Positions 45,002 through 53,828 of a DNA stretch of 64,000 bases are shown in pieces. Below the pieces are notes generated by a model that saw only the letters and a program-made list of their open reading frames with translations, did no database searches and was not told the DNA's origin. The position numbers were made by a program, and so were the translations under genes. The DNA lies in assembly GCA_021647315.1 (NCBI GenBank), contig JAKIUY010000001.1, positions 1 through 64,000 of the forward strand. The letters run 5' to 3'. The number at the start of each line of letters is the position of its first letter. The stretch's first letter is position 1. This DNA comes from Victivallaceae bacterium (GTDB lineage Bacteria > Verrucomicrobiota > Lentisphaeria > Victivallales > Victivallaceae).

Positions 45002-45191
45002 GCTCTCAAAAAAATAACTGGGAACGCCCCATAATGGGTATAAATTAAATCAGCCTGCCGTTTTTACAAGAAAAATCCTGTTTTTTTTGCCGAAAGCATT
45101 GTTGTACAGTTAAACTTTCCCCGTTTTTTTAATCCACGGGATTGCAAGCTTGAAGGTTGAACAGTAGATTAAACAATATTATTACACCCCC

Positions 45192-45254
45192 GCTTCATTA
45201 ACAACGATAATCGCGGAGTTTGAAGCTGTATAAGCCAGGCGAACGCCTGTTCAG
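45192..45254 (+). repeat. two-hairpin repeat, copy R4
   Basis: It contains GCGGAGTTTGAAGC, then GTATAAGCCAG and the perfect stem CAGGCG-AA-CGCCTG. It ends just before the start codon of the next gene. Confidence 0.65.
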
Positions 45255-45263
45255 GTATTGACT

Positions 45264-46598
45264 ATGAAGTTTTGTAAATATTATCGATTAAACAAGCTGC
45301 TTGCATTCAGCTTATTTGTTTTGCTGGGCACTCCACGCACTGATGCCAGGAAGATCCGGGTCGAATCCAATACCAAGATTATTTTTGAAAAATATGATAC
45401 TGAATATTTCAGACTGAAACGTTATTTGCAAACGGTTGATAATTTGACAGCAATGTTGCTTCGTTCACGGCGAAATGTGAAATTACTGCCTAGAATCGTC
45501 GTTGTTGACAAGAAAAAGATGAAACAGGACATCAATATTGTCCAGGCTGGAAGAACTGTCAACATATATGTTAACGGTAATCTTGAGCAATGGCGGGACA
45601 ATGCCACTGTCAACAAACAGATAATTTCAACATTGCTGTTTGCTAAATGCGATATTCGGCCGGGCAAAAGATCACTGCCGGACTGGCTGTTAACCGGGCT
45701 GTATGCCGAATTAAAATATAAAACCGCGAAAAAATTATTCTCGCCGGCTACCTATCTGCCGGGGATTATCGCCCTTGTCAGAGCAGGAAAAATCCCTGAA
45801 CTGTCAGCGATTACAGCTCATCCAATCAAAGAGAAAGATGGCGAGGCATATTTGCTTTACGAAGAATTCTGCCGTTTTCTGTTGAGTATCAGTGAGGAAT
45901 TATGCCGTGATGAAGAAGAAGCTTTTGCGGAGATCGTGGTGCTTTCCGCGACTGGAAATTATAGTCAGCAGGAAATTTTCAGTTCGACGCTTGGGCGAGT
46001 AGCGGGAAAACGTTATCGTTCTAAAAAACAGCTTAAGGGCAGTGATGACGAGATTGTTCGGCAATGGTTCCGGCGGATGTTAATCGGCAAAGCTGCAAAC
46101 TATTTTTTCCCGTTAAGCGCTAAAGCTGTTGATAAAAAATTCAAACAGCTGTTCCCCGTAGAATGCGAAGTGAAAATCGGTAATGAAAAATATAAAACAG
46201 TATCACTGACGCTATTGCAACTGCCGGCGTACTGGGAAAAAATAAAGCAACCGTTTGGCGTCAAATCAGCCCTTACCGATCAATTGGGAGATATTATTGC
46301 TCAGTCACCAATATTCATCAGCAATCCGTTGCATTTACTCCGTCAACAGATTTACAGTATTGGTAAAAATTCTTCAAAAGCAGAACAAAAGGCTCTTAAA
46401 GCAGCTTTAAGTGACTATTATAAAGCCTTGGCGCAGCAAATTGCCATTGAAAATTATCTTGGCGATATTGAACAGCGTGAAAGTTGGAGGTCGGAGTATT
46501 ATTACCGTCAAATGGAAGTGATCGGACGGAATAAAGCTAACCCGTGGCAGGCGATGAAACAGTATCTGGATAACGCTGAGAAAAAATATCTGGAATAA
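45264..46598 (+). CDS. secreted protein of unknown function
   Basis: A 444-residue protein with a signal peptide (YRLNKLLAFSLFVLLGTPRTDA). A middle stretch, NKQIISTLLFAKCDIRPGKRSLPDWLLTGLYAELKYK, recalls the peptidase MA-like (gluzincin) fold where an inactive HExxH would sit, but no metal motif is present, so enzyme activity is doubtful. I use ATG 45264; TTG 45258 would add two residues. Its stop codon touches the MITE-like element at 46599. Confidence 0.65.
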   Translation: MKFCKYYRLNKLLAFSLFVLLGTPRTDARKIRVESNTKIIFEKYDTEYFRLKRYLQTVDNLTAMLLRSRRNVKLLPRIVVVDKKKMKQDINIVQAGRTVNIYVNGNLEQWRDNATVNKQIISTLLFAKCDIRPGKRSLPDWLLTGLYAELKYKTAKKLFSPATYLPGIIALVRAGKIPELSAITAHPIKEKDGEAYLLYEEFCRFLLSISEELCRDEEEAFAEIVVLSATGNYSQQEIFSSTLGRVAGKRYRSKKQLKGSDDEIVRQWFRRMLIGKAANYFFPLSAKAVDKKFKQLFPVECEVKIGNEKYKTVSLTLLQLPAYWEKIKQPFGVKSALTDQLGDIIAQSPIFISNPLHLLRQQIYSIGKNSSKAEQKALKAALSDYYKALAQQIAIENYLGDIEQRESWRSEYYYRQMEVIGRNKANPWQAMKQYLDNAEKKYLE

Positions 46599-46775
46599 TT
46601 TATCTTCTCCGTTGCACTGCGAACCTAAATATAAAAAGTTCGACGACAAAGGCATCCTTTAATCAAATAAAGAGAATTGAAAATGTACGTCCATTATCAG
46701 ACAATCGAACATTTTTTATTCTAAAACCAGGCGGAGCCTGTATATTTAGATTCGCAGTGCAACGGAGAAGATAAA
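46599..46775. mobile_element. MITE-like element with 35-bp inverted repeats between a stop codon and tRNA-His
   Basis: The arms 46599-46633 and 46741-46775 are inverted repeats with one mismatch in 35; the outer end is TTTATCTTCTCCGTTGCACT. TAA stands on both sides (46596-46598, which is also the stop of the upstream gene, and 46776-46778), as expected for a 3-bp target duplication. The 107-bp centre has no gene. The right end is 5 bases from the tRNA 3' end. Confidence 0.8.
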
Positions 46776-46779
46776 TAAA

Positions 46780-46857
46780 TGGGGTGGATGAGGGGATTCG
46801 AACCCCCGGCCTCCTGGGCCACAACCAGGCGCTCTAACCAACTGAGCTACAACCACC
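46780..46857 (-). tRNA. tRNA-His (GTG anticodon)
   Basis: On the minus strand the sequence begins GGTGGTTGTAGCTCAG, has D-arm GCTC...GAGC, anticodon stem CCTGG/CCAGG around TTGTGGC (anticodon at 46820-46822), and T-arm GGGGGTTCGAATCCCCT. The extra 5' G (G-1) opposite C73 is the tRNA-His identity mark, and CCA is encoded. The acceptor stem has one U-U mismatch. It is the only tRNA found. Confidence 0.93.
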
Positions 46858-47117
46858 ATTTTGAATGAGCCTATAAATTACCGCAAAAAGTGTAATATTC
46901 AAATAAGAGTTAATAAAAATAGCAGAATTATATCCAGCGACGAATGATCTAATACCGTTTTGCGATCTAAAAGCTATTAAAGAGCTGCGCAGTTGAGCTT
47001 AAATAGGCGCAGTAAACTAGCTAAAAGAATGCACTTGTGTATAACCTGTTTCTACTGTTGAAGCAATTATATTTTCTGTGTAAAAGCACAAAAAAAATTC
47101 ATTTCGTGGTTTTAGCG

Positions 47118-47681
47118 TTAAAATCTGACAACCAGATAAATCCGGGATTCGGTAGCGGCAAGGTTTTCAATATGGTGTTCAATATCACATTGATAGACCA
47201 GTACATCACCTGCATTCAGAATAGTCTCGTTCTCGCCGGCTGAAACTTTTACTTTACCCGCAAGGACTGTCAGAAACTCCTCTGTTCCCGGATAATGCGG
47301 TTGGGAATTGAGTGTGGCACCGGGTTTGAACGTCAGCAGATAAAGTTCAAGGTCTTCCGCCATTGATACTGGCGAAAGCACGCTGATGTGTACGCCTGCC
47401 GCATCAGCATCAAGCGTGGTAATATCCGCTTTACGGTTAATATCAAACCGACGAATTTTCTTGCCTTCACCTTTCATCAACACATTAAATTCAACGCTGA
47501 GTCCGTGAGCAATTTTCCACATTGTCGCTACCGTCGGGTTGACCTTCCCGGATTCAATCTGTGACAGCATTGCCTTGGAAACACCGCTGGCGGTGGACAG
47601 CTCATCCAGTGATAGTTTCTGGACACTGCGTTCATGCTTGACATTCTTGCCGATTGATGGCGGTTTGGGTATCTTGCTCAT
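47118..47681 (-). CDS. XRE-family regulator with a cupin domain
   Basis: A 187-residue regulator: N-terminal helix-turn-helix (about 12-66) with LSLDELSTASGVSKAMLSQIESG, and a C-terminal cupin (about 110-185) with PHYPGTEEFLTVLAGKVKVSAG and DIEHHIEN. Such proteins sense small molecules and control neighbouring catabolic genes. It is divergent from tdh-kbl, so it likely controls threonine breakdown. The effector may be an amino acid or its metabolite; this is inferred. Confidence 0.9.
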   Translation of the reverse strand: MSKIPKPPSIGKNVKHERSVQKLSLDELSTASGVSKAMLSQIESGKVNPTVATMWKIAHGLSVEFNVLMKGEGKKIRRFDINRKADITTLDADAAGVHISVLSPVSMAEDLELYLLTFKPGATLNSQPHYPGTEEFLTVLAGKVKVSAGENETILNAGDVLVYQCDIEHHIENLAATESRIYLVVRF

Positions 47682-47736
47682 TTATCCTCCATTGAGGTGA
47701 TTATCAAAATAAATCCGGCAAAAACTACTTGATTGT

Positions 47737-47765
47737 TTGACATAGTGAAAAACATTCGTTATATT
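47737..47765 (+). promoter_or_regulatory. promoter of tdh-kbl
   Basis: TTGACA (47737-47742) and TATATT (47760-47765) are 17 bp apart, a near-consensus sigma-70 promoter, leaving a leader of about 65 bases before the tdh ATG at 47838. Confidence 0.65.
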
Positions 47766-47837
47766 GAATTTATTATAAGAAACATTTTTAATATATTGAA
47801 CACAGTTAAAAAGTCAAGAACAAATGAGGAAATTATA

Positions 47838-48872
47838 ATGAAAGCATTGGTAAAAGCTCATAACGCTCCGGGCTTGGAGTTGCAAGATGTTCCGCTACCG
47901 GAAGTTGGCATAAATGACGTCCTGATAAAGATCAAACGTACTGCGATCTGCGGAACTGATGTCCATATTTATAATTGGGACGAATGGGCCCAGCAGACCA
48001 TTCCGGTGCCGTTGGTTATCGGACATGAATTTGTCGGCATAGTGGAATCTTTTGGCTCCAATGTTCATGATGTCGCAGTCGGCGACCTTGTCAGTGGTGA
48101 AGGTCATATTGTCTGTGGCCGCTGTCGCAACTGCCTGGCTGGCCGTCGCCACCTCTGCAATTCCACCAGTGGCGTCGGCGTCAATCGTTCAGGTGCTTAT
48201 GCTGAATACCTTTCTATTCCGGTGACCAATGTCTGGCACTGCAATCCCAATATTCCATTGGATGTGCTGGCATGTTTTGATCCACTCGGCAACGCGACTC
48301 ATACCGCATTGTCATTCAGCGTGCTCGGCGAAGATGTCTTGATTACCGGTGCTGGTCCAATCGGTATCATGGCCGCCGCTATTGCCAAACACGCCGGAGC
48401 CAGATATGTGGTGATTACCGATATTAATCCATATCGACTTGAACTGGCAGAAAAAATGGGAGTTACCAGAGCTGTTAATGTGAATGAGGAAAATCTTGAA
48501 GATGTTCAGACGGAATTGAAGATGAAAGAGGGCTTTGATGTTGGTATGGAAATGTCCGGCAATCCGACAGCGTTGAACAATATGATTGACAATATGTGTC
48601 ATGGTGGAAAAATCGCGCTGTTGGGTATTCTGCCCGGGAAAACAGTTATCGACTGGAATAAAGTTGTTTTTAACAGTTTAACCATTAAAGGCATATATGG
48701 ACGTGAAATGTATGAAACCTGGTATAAAATGACCTCAATGATCGAATCCGGGCTTGATATAACCACATTGATTACCGATCATTATCATTTTACCGATTAT
48801 GAAAAAGGTTTTGCAGCGATGCGTTCAGGCAACTCAGGTAAAGTTGTTCTTAACTGGGACAGGCAAGGGTAA
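47838..48872 (+). CDS. tdh: L-threonine 3-dehydrogenase
   Basis: A 344-residue zinc-dependent MDR dehydrogenase. [15 protein letters not shown] with the catalytic-zinc Cys, GHEFVGIV, and the structural-zinc Cys set [15 protein letters not shown] are typical of Tdh, as are the NAD-binding [10 protein letters not shown] and the C-terminal [11 protein letters not shown]. It oxidises threonine to 2-amino-3-ketobutyrate. I start at ATG 47838 after GAGGA; upstream frames add non-family residues. kbl follows 29 bp later. Confidence 0.95.
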   Translation: MKALVKAHNAPGLELQDVPLPEVGINDVLIKIKRTAICGTDVHIYNWDEWAQQTIPVPLVIGHEFVGIVESFGSNVHDVAVGDLVSGEGHIVCGRCRNCLAGRRHLCNSTSGVGVNRSGAYAEYLSIPVTNVWHCNPNIPLDVLACFDPLGNATHTALSFSVLGEDVLITGAGPIGIMAAAIAKHAGARYVVITDINPYRLELAEKMGVTRAVNVNEENLEDVQTELKMKEGFDVGMEMSGNPTALNNMIDNMCHGGKIALLGILPGKTVIDWNKVVFNSLTIKGIYGREMYETWYKMTSMIESGLDITTLITDHYHFTDYEKGFAAMRSGNSGKVVLNWDRQG

Positions 48873-48899
48873 ATTACGAATTACGAATAAGGAATAGAA
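48872..48899 (+). repeat. heptamer repeats starting at the tdh stop codon
   Basis: Units AATTACG, AATTACG, AATAAGG and AATAGAA fill the gap between tdh and kbl; the first overlaps the TAA stop of tdh. They also place AAGG near the kbl start. Confidence 0.55.
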
Positions 48900-48901
48900 C
48901 A

Positions 48902-50086
48902 ATGAACAGTAAATTAAAATCAGTATTACAGGCTGAAATTGAGGTAATTAAAACCAGTGGCCTATTCAAGTCGGAACGCATTATTGAAACCCCACAGAGC
49001 AAAAGTATCAAAGTATCGGGCGGAAAATCGACACTGAATTTCTGTGCCAATAATTACCTTGGACTTGCCAATCATCCTGAAATAATCAAAGCGGCGACCG
49101 AAGGTCTGCAACAGTGGGGTTTTGGGCTGTCATCAGTGCGTTTTATCTGTGGCACCCAGACGATTCACCGGCAGTTGGAAACTACCATGGCCAATTTTCT
49201 CGGCACAGATGATACAATTCTCTACAGTTCATGTTTCGATGCCAATGGTGGGTTGTTTGAAACTTTGCTCGGTGCTGAAGATGCCATAATCAGTGATGCG
49301 TTGAATCATGCCAGTATTATTGATGGTATCAGACTCTGCAAAGCCCAACGTTTCTGCTATAAAAATTCTGATATGGAAGATTTAGAGGCACAGTTGCGTC
49401 AAGCTACCGGTTGCCGTCGCCGACTGATTGCGACGGATGGTGTTTTTTCAATGGATGGTTCAATTGCTAAATTGGCCGAAATATGTGATCTGGCGGATAA
49501 ATATGACGCCTTAGTGATGGTTGATGATTCACACGCCATCGGTTTTGTCGGCGATAACGGACGTGGTACCCCTGAACATTGCGGTGTAATCGGCCGGGTG
49601 GATATTATTACCGGAACATTTGGTAAAGCCCTTGGCGGTGCTGGCGGTGGTTACACCAGCGGGAGACAGGAAATTATTGATCTGCTCCGTCAGCGTTCAC
49701 GTCCTTATCTGTTCAGCAATACGCTTTCACCGGCAATAGTCTGTGCGTCACTTAAAGCCATTGAATTGGTCAGTGAATCAGAAGAACTACTTAAAAAGCT
49801 GAAAACCAACACTGCGCATTTCCGTAAAAAAATGACTGAAGCGGGTTTTGATATCAAAGCTGGCGAACACCCCATCGTACCAATTATGCTCGGTGATGCG
49901 GTTTTAGCTCAACAGATGGCGGCAAAGTTACTGGATGAAGGCATCTACGTTATCGGCTTTTTCTATCCGGTGGTACCCAAAGGTCAAGCAAGAATCAGAG
50001 TCCAGATTTCCGCCGCCCATTCAATCGAAGACCTTGATCTGGCAATAGAAAAATTCATTACGGTAAAACATCGTCTCCAGATTTAG
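48902..50086 (+). CDS. kbl: 2-amino-3-ketobutyrate CoA ligase (glycine C-acetyltransferase)
   Basis: A 394-residue PLP enzyme of the alpha-oxoamine synthase family: [51 protein letters not shown] and [14 protein letters not shown] with the PLP-binding Lys. It splits 2-amino-3-ketobutyrate with CoA into glycine and acetyl-CoA, completing the threonine route begun by Tdh. Length normal. Confidence 0.96.
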   Translation: MNSKLKSVLQAEIEVIKTSGLFKSERIIETPQSKSIKVSGGKSTLNFCANNYLGLANHPEIIKAATEGLQQWGFGLSSVRFICGTQTIHRQLETTMANFLGTDDTILYSSCFDANGGLFETLLGAEDAIISDALNHASIIDGIRLCKAQRFCYKNSDMEDLEAQLRQATGCRRRLIATDGVFSMDGSIAKLAEICDLADKYDALVMVDDSHAIGFVGDNGRGTPEHCGVIGRVDIITGTFGKALGGAGGGYTSGRQEIIDLLRQRSRPYLFSNTLSPAIVCASLKAIELVSESEELLKKLKTNTAHFRKKMTEAGFDIKAGEHPIVPIMLGDAVLAQQMAAKLLDEGIYVIGFFYPVVPKGQARIRVQISAAHSIEDLDLAIEKFITVKHRLQI

Positions 50087-50093
50087 GATCCAC

Positions 50094-51140
50094 AAAAAAA
50101 TAACTTGGAGTTTTTGCTTGATTGCGAACAACTGCTCTGCGTTACAAAAATATCTATATAGTTCTACTGTGTAAAAACTTTCGTGCCTTGATCAGTTGTC
50201 TGCATTCTACCCCTACTTTCTTCGAAATTAGGGATATGTAACGAATCAATAAATTTTCTAAGCTCAAACCTACTCAACGCCTAAGCTCAAGATGTAATTT
50301 TATAGAGTCCTAAAGCATTTGCCGGTTCTTGAAAATGATTTGATGCATGCGATATTGACTTATTATGTATATCCGCGAAGTAAAAACAACTAATAAGAAG
50401 ACCTGCAAGGTCTATGTTAAGCATGTACTGTCAGAATCAGTGCGTGTAAACGGGAGCCCGCGTTCCCGGACAGTAATGCATCTTGGCCACCTTGAGCTGC
50501 CACGTGACCTCTGGCCTCAGCTTGCAGCAGAACTGACAGCCAGACTTACCGGTCAACATCCAGGGATAAAAATAAAAAAACGTGTACAGACTACCGCTGA
50601 CCAGGCAATGGCGACATTTTATCTTCGTGAAGAACAGCACCGCAGTAAACTTGAACGTAAAACAACAGAGAATGAAACTTTGGAAGTAAGGCTTGATGAT
50701 AATTTTTCCGCAATGCGGCCGACGCTTGTGATGGACAGAGGAATTGCCACCATTGAAAATATTGATTTACTGAAAGAATATGGGTTCCCTTATGTACTGA
50801 TTACCCGCGGTTCGCGCAATAAACATTACTTTGATGAATTCAGCAACTATAAAACTGATGAAAAATTTGAAACGATATTTTATAGCGAAAAGGTTGTAGT
50901 ACCCTGATTTTTCACCGTTTAAGCTCAAAAGTAAAGGGCAACGGTGAAACTTGGGCTACGCAAAACTCACCAATTTATTTTTGAGTGAGTCCTTAGCCCA
51001 CTGCAAAGTAGCGTATTTAAATTTAGTATTGAACAGCCCTGGTTTTAATGTGGGAGCGACGTCCTCGTCGCGAATAAAACGATAAATTTGCAGGCAATAC
51101 TTCTGTTCGCAGTCATGCAAAAACTTCAAGTTATTTTTTT
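50094..51140. mobile_element. decayed insertion element bounded by 37-bp inverted repeats
   Basis: Bases 50094-50130 and 51104-51140 are inverted repeats with 34 of 37 matching; the outer end is AAAAAAATAACTTG. Between them lies a shortened IS1634-type transposase gene. Solo strings of the same end occur at 13566 and near 45009. A palindrome GCGACG-TCCT-CGTCGC lies at about 51056-51072. Confidence 0.6.
50365..50907 (+). pseudogene. shortened IS1634-family transposase
   Basis: A 180-residue remnant of a transposase that is normally over 500 residues long. The start MYIREVKTTNKKTCKVYVKH and the later VMDRGIATIENIDLLKEYGFPYVLITRG are typical of the IS1634 family, but the segment between residue about 115 and the catalytic part is far too short, and everything after the first catalytic region is missing. 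So it has lost an internal piece and the 3' half and cannot be active. Confidence 0.75.
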
Positions 51141-51542
51141 AGTTAAAATGCTTTTCTCTGCCTGTTGCAAAAACTCCTTAGAGTACTATTTTAATCTAAT
51201 AGGGAATTACTTCGTCTGTTGCTACGCTCGGGTAGGTATTTCCGCTAGTAGTTTCACTTCGTGGTTTTCAACAGGCGACATCCTGGCGACACTCGTAGAG
51301 GACGAAGTAAAATCCATAATCCCCCATTGTGGATTGTTTGCCCATGCGGCTGGAAGTCGCAGGCTACTGTTTTTAGTTCCGGCATAGCCGGTTATGTTCA
51401 TAAAGAGACTTTTAATACATGTAGAACACCATCAACTCACTGAATTAAGGGATTGGCTATTACCGATGCTAATGAATGGTCAAGTGAGCGTAAAAGATAA
51501 AAAAATGAAAAATAAACAGAAAAACAGCTGAAAAGGTTTTGA
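51141..51542. other. non-coding gap before the permease gene
   Basis: It holds the second copy of the CTAGTAGTTTCACTTCGTGG string (51245-51268; first at 35141) and a TTCCGGC-ATA-GCCGG palindrome near 51377. No gene is supported and no ribosome site is strong at 51543. Confidence 0.5.
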
Positions 51543-52865
51543 ATGCTTAGATATTTTTTAAATCGCCTGTTTTTTTCAGGGTTCATTATTGTCGGCGTAA
51601 TGTTGTTGACTTTTGTGCTGTTTAAGTTGGCAGCGGGAGATCCGGCGGCGGCATTATTGGGCAAAAATCCATCCGCGCGAGAGATAGAGGATATGCGCAT
51701 GGAGCTGGGCTCGGATAAACCGATAATTTATGGTAAATGGCGGCGGACTGAAGCATTTTCATCCGGTGATTTCAGCAGACCGCGCCGGGTAAAAAATATT
51801 GCAATTAACGGGCAGAGTGATTACCAGGCAGGGTATCTTAAATTAGCACCCGGCGGAACTGTAACTTTTACCCGTAATTTCCAATTGGAAGAGGTGAATC
51901 TGCAAGGTGAGATCTATTTTCGTGGTGCTTTCACTGTTGATGGGAATGAATTTATTGCGGAAAACTGGCAACAGGTTTCAATTCCCGTTACCGGCAGGAA
52001 AACTTTTGCCATGCAGGTTCCGGCAGCCGGTGCCGTGCTTGAACTGAAAACCGTCAACTTTTATCGTGAACAGGGCTCTGCACTGAATTCCCAACTCCTC
52101 GACTCATTCCGGGAACTGGTCAGTTTCAAAGCTGAGTTTCCCTATATAAGTTTTTTTAATTTCGGCAAAACACTGATAACCCGCGAGCCGGTCAGTAAGA
52201 TTATCTGGCGCGGTCTCTGGCCTTCATTATCACTGATGCTGCCGATATTTTTCGGTGAAATAATCATTGGCATTGCCCTCGCGCTATTCGCCACTGCCTA
52301 TAAAGACAGCCTGGCGGATCGACTTACCGTCCTGGTCTCTATCGCCGGAATGAGTGTCAGTTATCTGGTTTTCATAATTTTCGGCCAATGGTATCTGGGC
52401 TACTATTTTAATCTCTTCCCGGTCTGGGGCTGGGGTGGATTGCGTTTTCTGGCTCTACCGGTGTTAATCGGAATATGTTCCGGTTTGGGTGGAGGAGTGA
52501 GGTTTTACCGAACAGTATTCGTCAATGAACTTAACCGCGAATATCTGCGTACCGCAACCGCCAAAGGTTGCAGTAAACTGACTATCTACAGCAAGCACCT
52601 GCTCCGCAATGCAATGATCCCGATTATTACCCGGGCTTCCGCATCACTGCCGTTTCTCTTTACCGGCAGTCTGCTGCTCGAACGTTTTTTCGGTATTCCC
52701 GGTCTGGGTTATGCCGGGCTTGATGCATTAGACAATTCCGACCTCCAACTACTGAAAGCCCTGGTGGTTATAACCGCTCTGCTATTTGTCGCGATGAATC
52801 TATTTGCAGATATAGCCTATGCATGGTTTGATCCTAGAATAAGACTGGATAAGGGGGGAAGCTAG
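51543..52865 (+). CDS. peptide/oligosaccharide ABC transporter permease (DppB/OppB family) with an inserted domain
   Basis: A 440-residue inner-membrane permease. The N-terminus RYFLNRLFFSGFIIVGVMLLTFVLF and the C-terminal half with YLRTATAKGCSKLTIYSKHLLRNAMIPII (EAA loop) and LLLERFFGIPGLGYAGLDAL match DppB. Family members have 300-340 residues; here about 125 beta-rich residues (about 60-185) are inserted in the first outer loop, including GGTVTFTRNFQLEEVNLQG. No ATPase, partner permease or binding protein follows, so the transporter is incomplete here. Its stop TAG begins heptamer-like repeats. Confidence 0.85.
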   Translation: MLRYFLNRLFFSGFIIVGVMLLTFVLFKLAAGDPAAALLGKNPSAREIEDMRMELGSDKPIIYGKWRRTEAFSSGDFSRPRRVKNIAINGQSDYQAGYLKLAPGGTVTFTRNFQLEEVNLQGEIYFRGAFTVDGNEFIAENWQQVSIPVTGRKTFAMQVPAAGAVLELKTVNFYREQGSALNSQLLDSFRELVSFKAEFPYISFFNFGKTLITREPVSKIIWRGLWPSLSLMLPIFFGEIIIGIALALFATAYKDSLADRLTVLVSIAGMSVSYLVFIIFGQWYLGYYFNLFPVWGWGGLRFLALPVLIGICSGLGGGVRFYRTVFVNELNREYLRTATAKGCSKLTIYSKHLLRNAMIPIITRASASLPFLFTGSLLLERFFGIPGLGYAGLDALDNSDLQLLKALVVITALLFVAMNLFADIAYAWFDPRIRLDKGGS

Positions 52866-52882
52866 AAACTGGATACTTAGAC
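52862..52882 (+). repeat. heptamer-like repeats at the permease stop codon
   Basis: CTAGAAA, CTGGATA and CTTAGAC are three degenerate 7-base units; the first contains the TAG stop (52863-52865). Confidence 0.4.
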
Positions 52883-52946
52883 CACACCGTTATTAGGCGC
52901 TTGGTGCCTAACATGTACAAAATTTTTGACATAAGTTGCTTTTTCT

Positions 52947-53005
52947 GCTTCCGTAGCGACGCAGGAGCGGAGTTTGAAGCAGTATAAGCCAGACGAACGT
53001 CTGTA
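52947..53005 (+). repeat. two-hairpin repeat, copy R1
   Basis: The first 34 bases, from GCTTCCGTAGCGACGCAGGA, are identical to 54961-54994 (R2). They are followed by GTATAAGCCAG and the stem CAGACG-AA-CGTCTG, as in R4 and R5. Confidence 0.7.
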
Positions 53006-53197
53006 GGCCATTACTCTCAGAATTCCTGATCTATTTGAATATTTAAGCTCAAATAGCAAAAATATGCGGAAATAGAAATTGACACCTTTATTCGCCCCAC
53101 ACCTTGAATGTAGATAACATGAGCTAGTCCCGTTTTATTTAGCGGGTTGTCACTTTGCAAAAAGTATTCCCAAAGTTATATATTAAACATTAACGTT

Positions 53198-53467
53198 ATG
53201 AAAAATAAAATTCCAAAATTTAAAACAGAACAGGAAGAAAAATTATTCTGGGGAAAAAATGATTCTTCAGAGTATGTCAATTGGGATGATGCAGAGTTGG
53301 TAGTAATGCCCAAATTAAAACCAACAGTAAGAAGTATTTCAATCCGCATGCAGGAAATAATGATTAATGAGCTTAAGTTAATAGCCAACAAGCAAGATGT
53401 TCCCTATCAGTCATATATAAAAACAATCCTGTCCGAAAGAATCAATCAGGAATTGCACAGAATATAA
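53198..53467 (+). CDS. CopG/BrnA-like antitoxin, without a toxin gene
   Basis: An 89-residue protein. The first half (KFKTEQEEKLFWGKNDSSEYVNWDDA) and the C-terminal ribbon-helix-helix (SISIRMQEIMINELKLIANKQ) are those of CopG-type antitoxins that usually pair with a BrnT- or RelE-like toxin. No toxin gene is adjacent: upstream is repeat DNA, downstream a monooxygenase. It may be a remnant or act as a solo regulator. The start is ATG 53198; an earlier frame start lacks family support. Confidence 0.8.
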   Translation: MKNKIPKFKTEQEEKLFWGKNDSSEYVNWDDAELVVMPKLKPTVRSISIRMQEIMINELKLIANKQDVPYQSYIKTILSERINQELHRI

Positions 53468-53491
53468 AAAAATTAACCTAAGGAAAATCCC

Positions 53492-53800
53492 ATGATTATT
53501 GTCCTCGCTTCAATTAAGGTCAAACCCGGCACTTGTGCCGAATTTATTAAAATTTTTAATGCCAATGTGCCGAATGTTCTGGCCGAGGAGGGATGCATTG
53601 AATACGCTCCGACGGTAGATGCTGAAACCGGGCTGCCACCTCAGCAACTTGATGAAAATATTATTACTATTGTTGAAAAATGGGACTCTGTTGAGGCATT
53701 GAAAGCTCATCTGGCCGCCCCGCACATGTTGAGCTACAAAGAACAGGTCAAAGATATTGTCACCGACGTAAGCCTCAAAGTCCTGCAACCGGCAAAATAG
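53492..53800 (+). CDS. antibiotic biosynthesis monooxygenase (ABM) domain protein
   Basis: A 102-residue ABM/YgiN-like ferredoxin-fold protein: IIVLASIKVKPGTCAEFIKIF, EEGCIEYAP, and ITIVEKWDSVEALKAHLAAPHM are the usual landmarks. Members are small dimers that oxidise quinols or related compounds, or act on aldehydes; the substrate is not known. AAGGAAAA lies before the ATG. It is 24 bp after the antitoxin gene. Confidence 0.9.
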   Translation: MIIVLASIKVKPGTCAEFIKIFNANVPNVLAEEGCIEYAPTVDAETGLPPQQLDENIITIVEKWDSVEALKAHLAAPHMLSYKEQVKDIVTDVSLKVLQPAK

Positions 53801-53828
53801 ATTATTAAATCATTTCAATTTTTTTTAT

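Larger units (their letters stand above)
44902..45263. other. gap with two copies of the two-hairpin repeat and a palindrome
   Basis: Copies R5 (44937-45001) and R4 (45192-45254) flank a CCCCATAATGGGTATAA palindrome (45027-45043), similar to those before 8564 and 27680, and a solo AAAAAAATAACT string near 45009. No gene is supported here. Confidence 0.5.

Noticed and set aside
47733-47837. Upstream extension of tdh
   Set aside because: It covers the TTGACA/TATATT promoter, and Tdh proteins begin at MKALVK.
51088-51387. A 99-codon plus-strand frame after the IS remnant
   Set aside because: It spans the inverted repeat end and a dispersed string; no ribosome site or family features.
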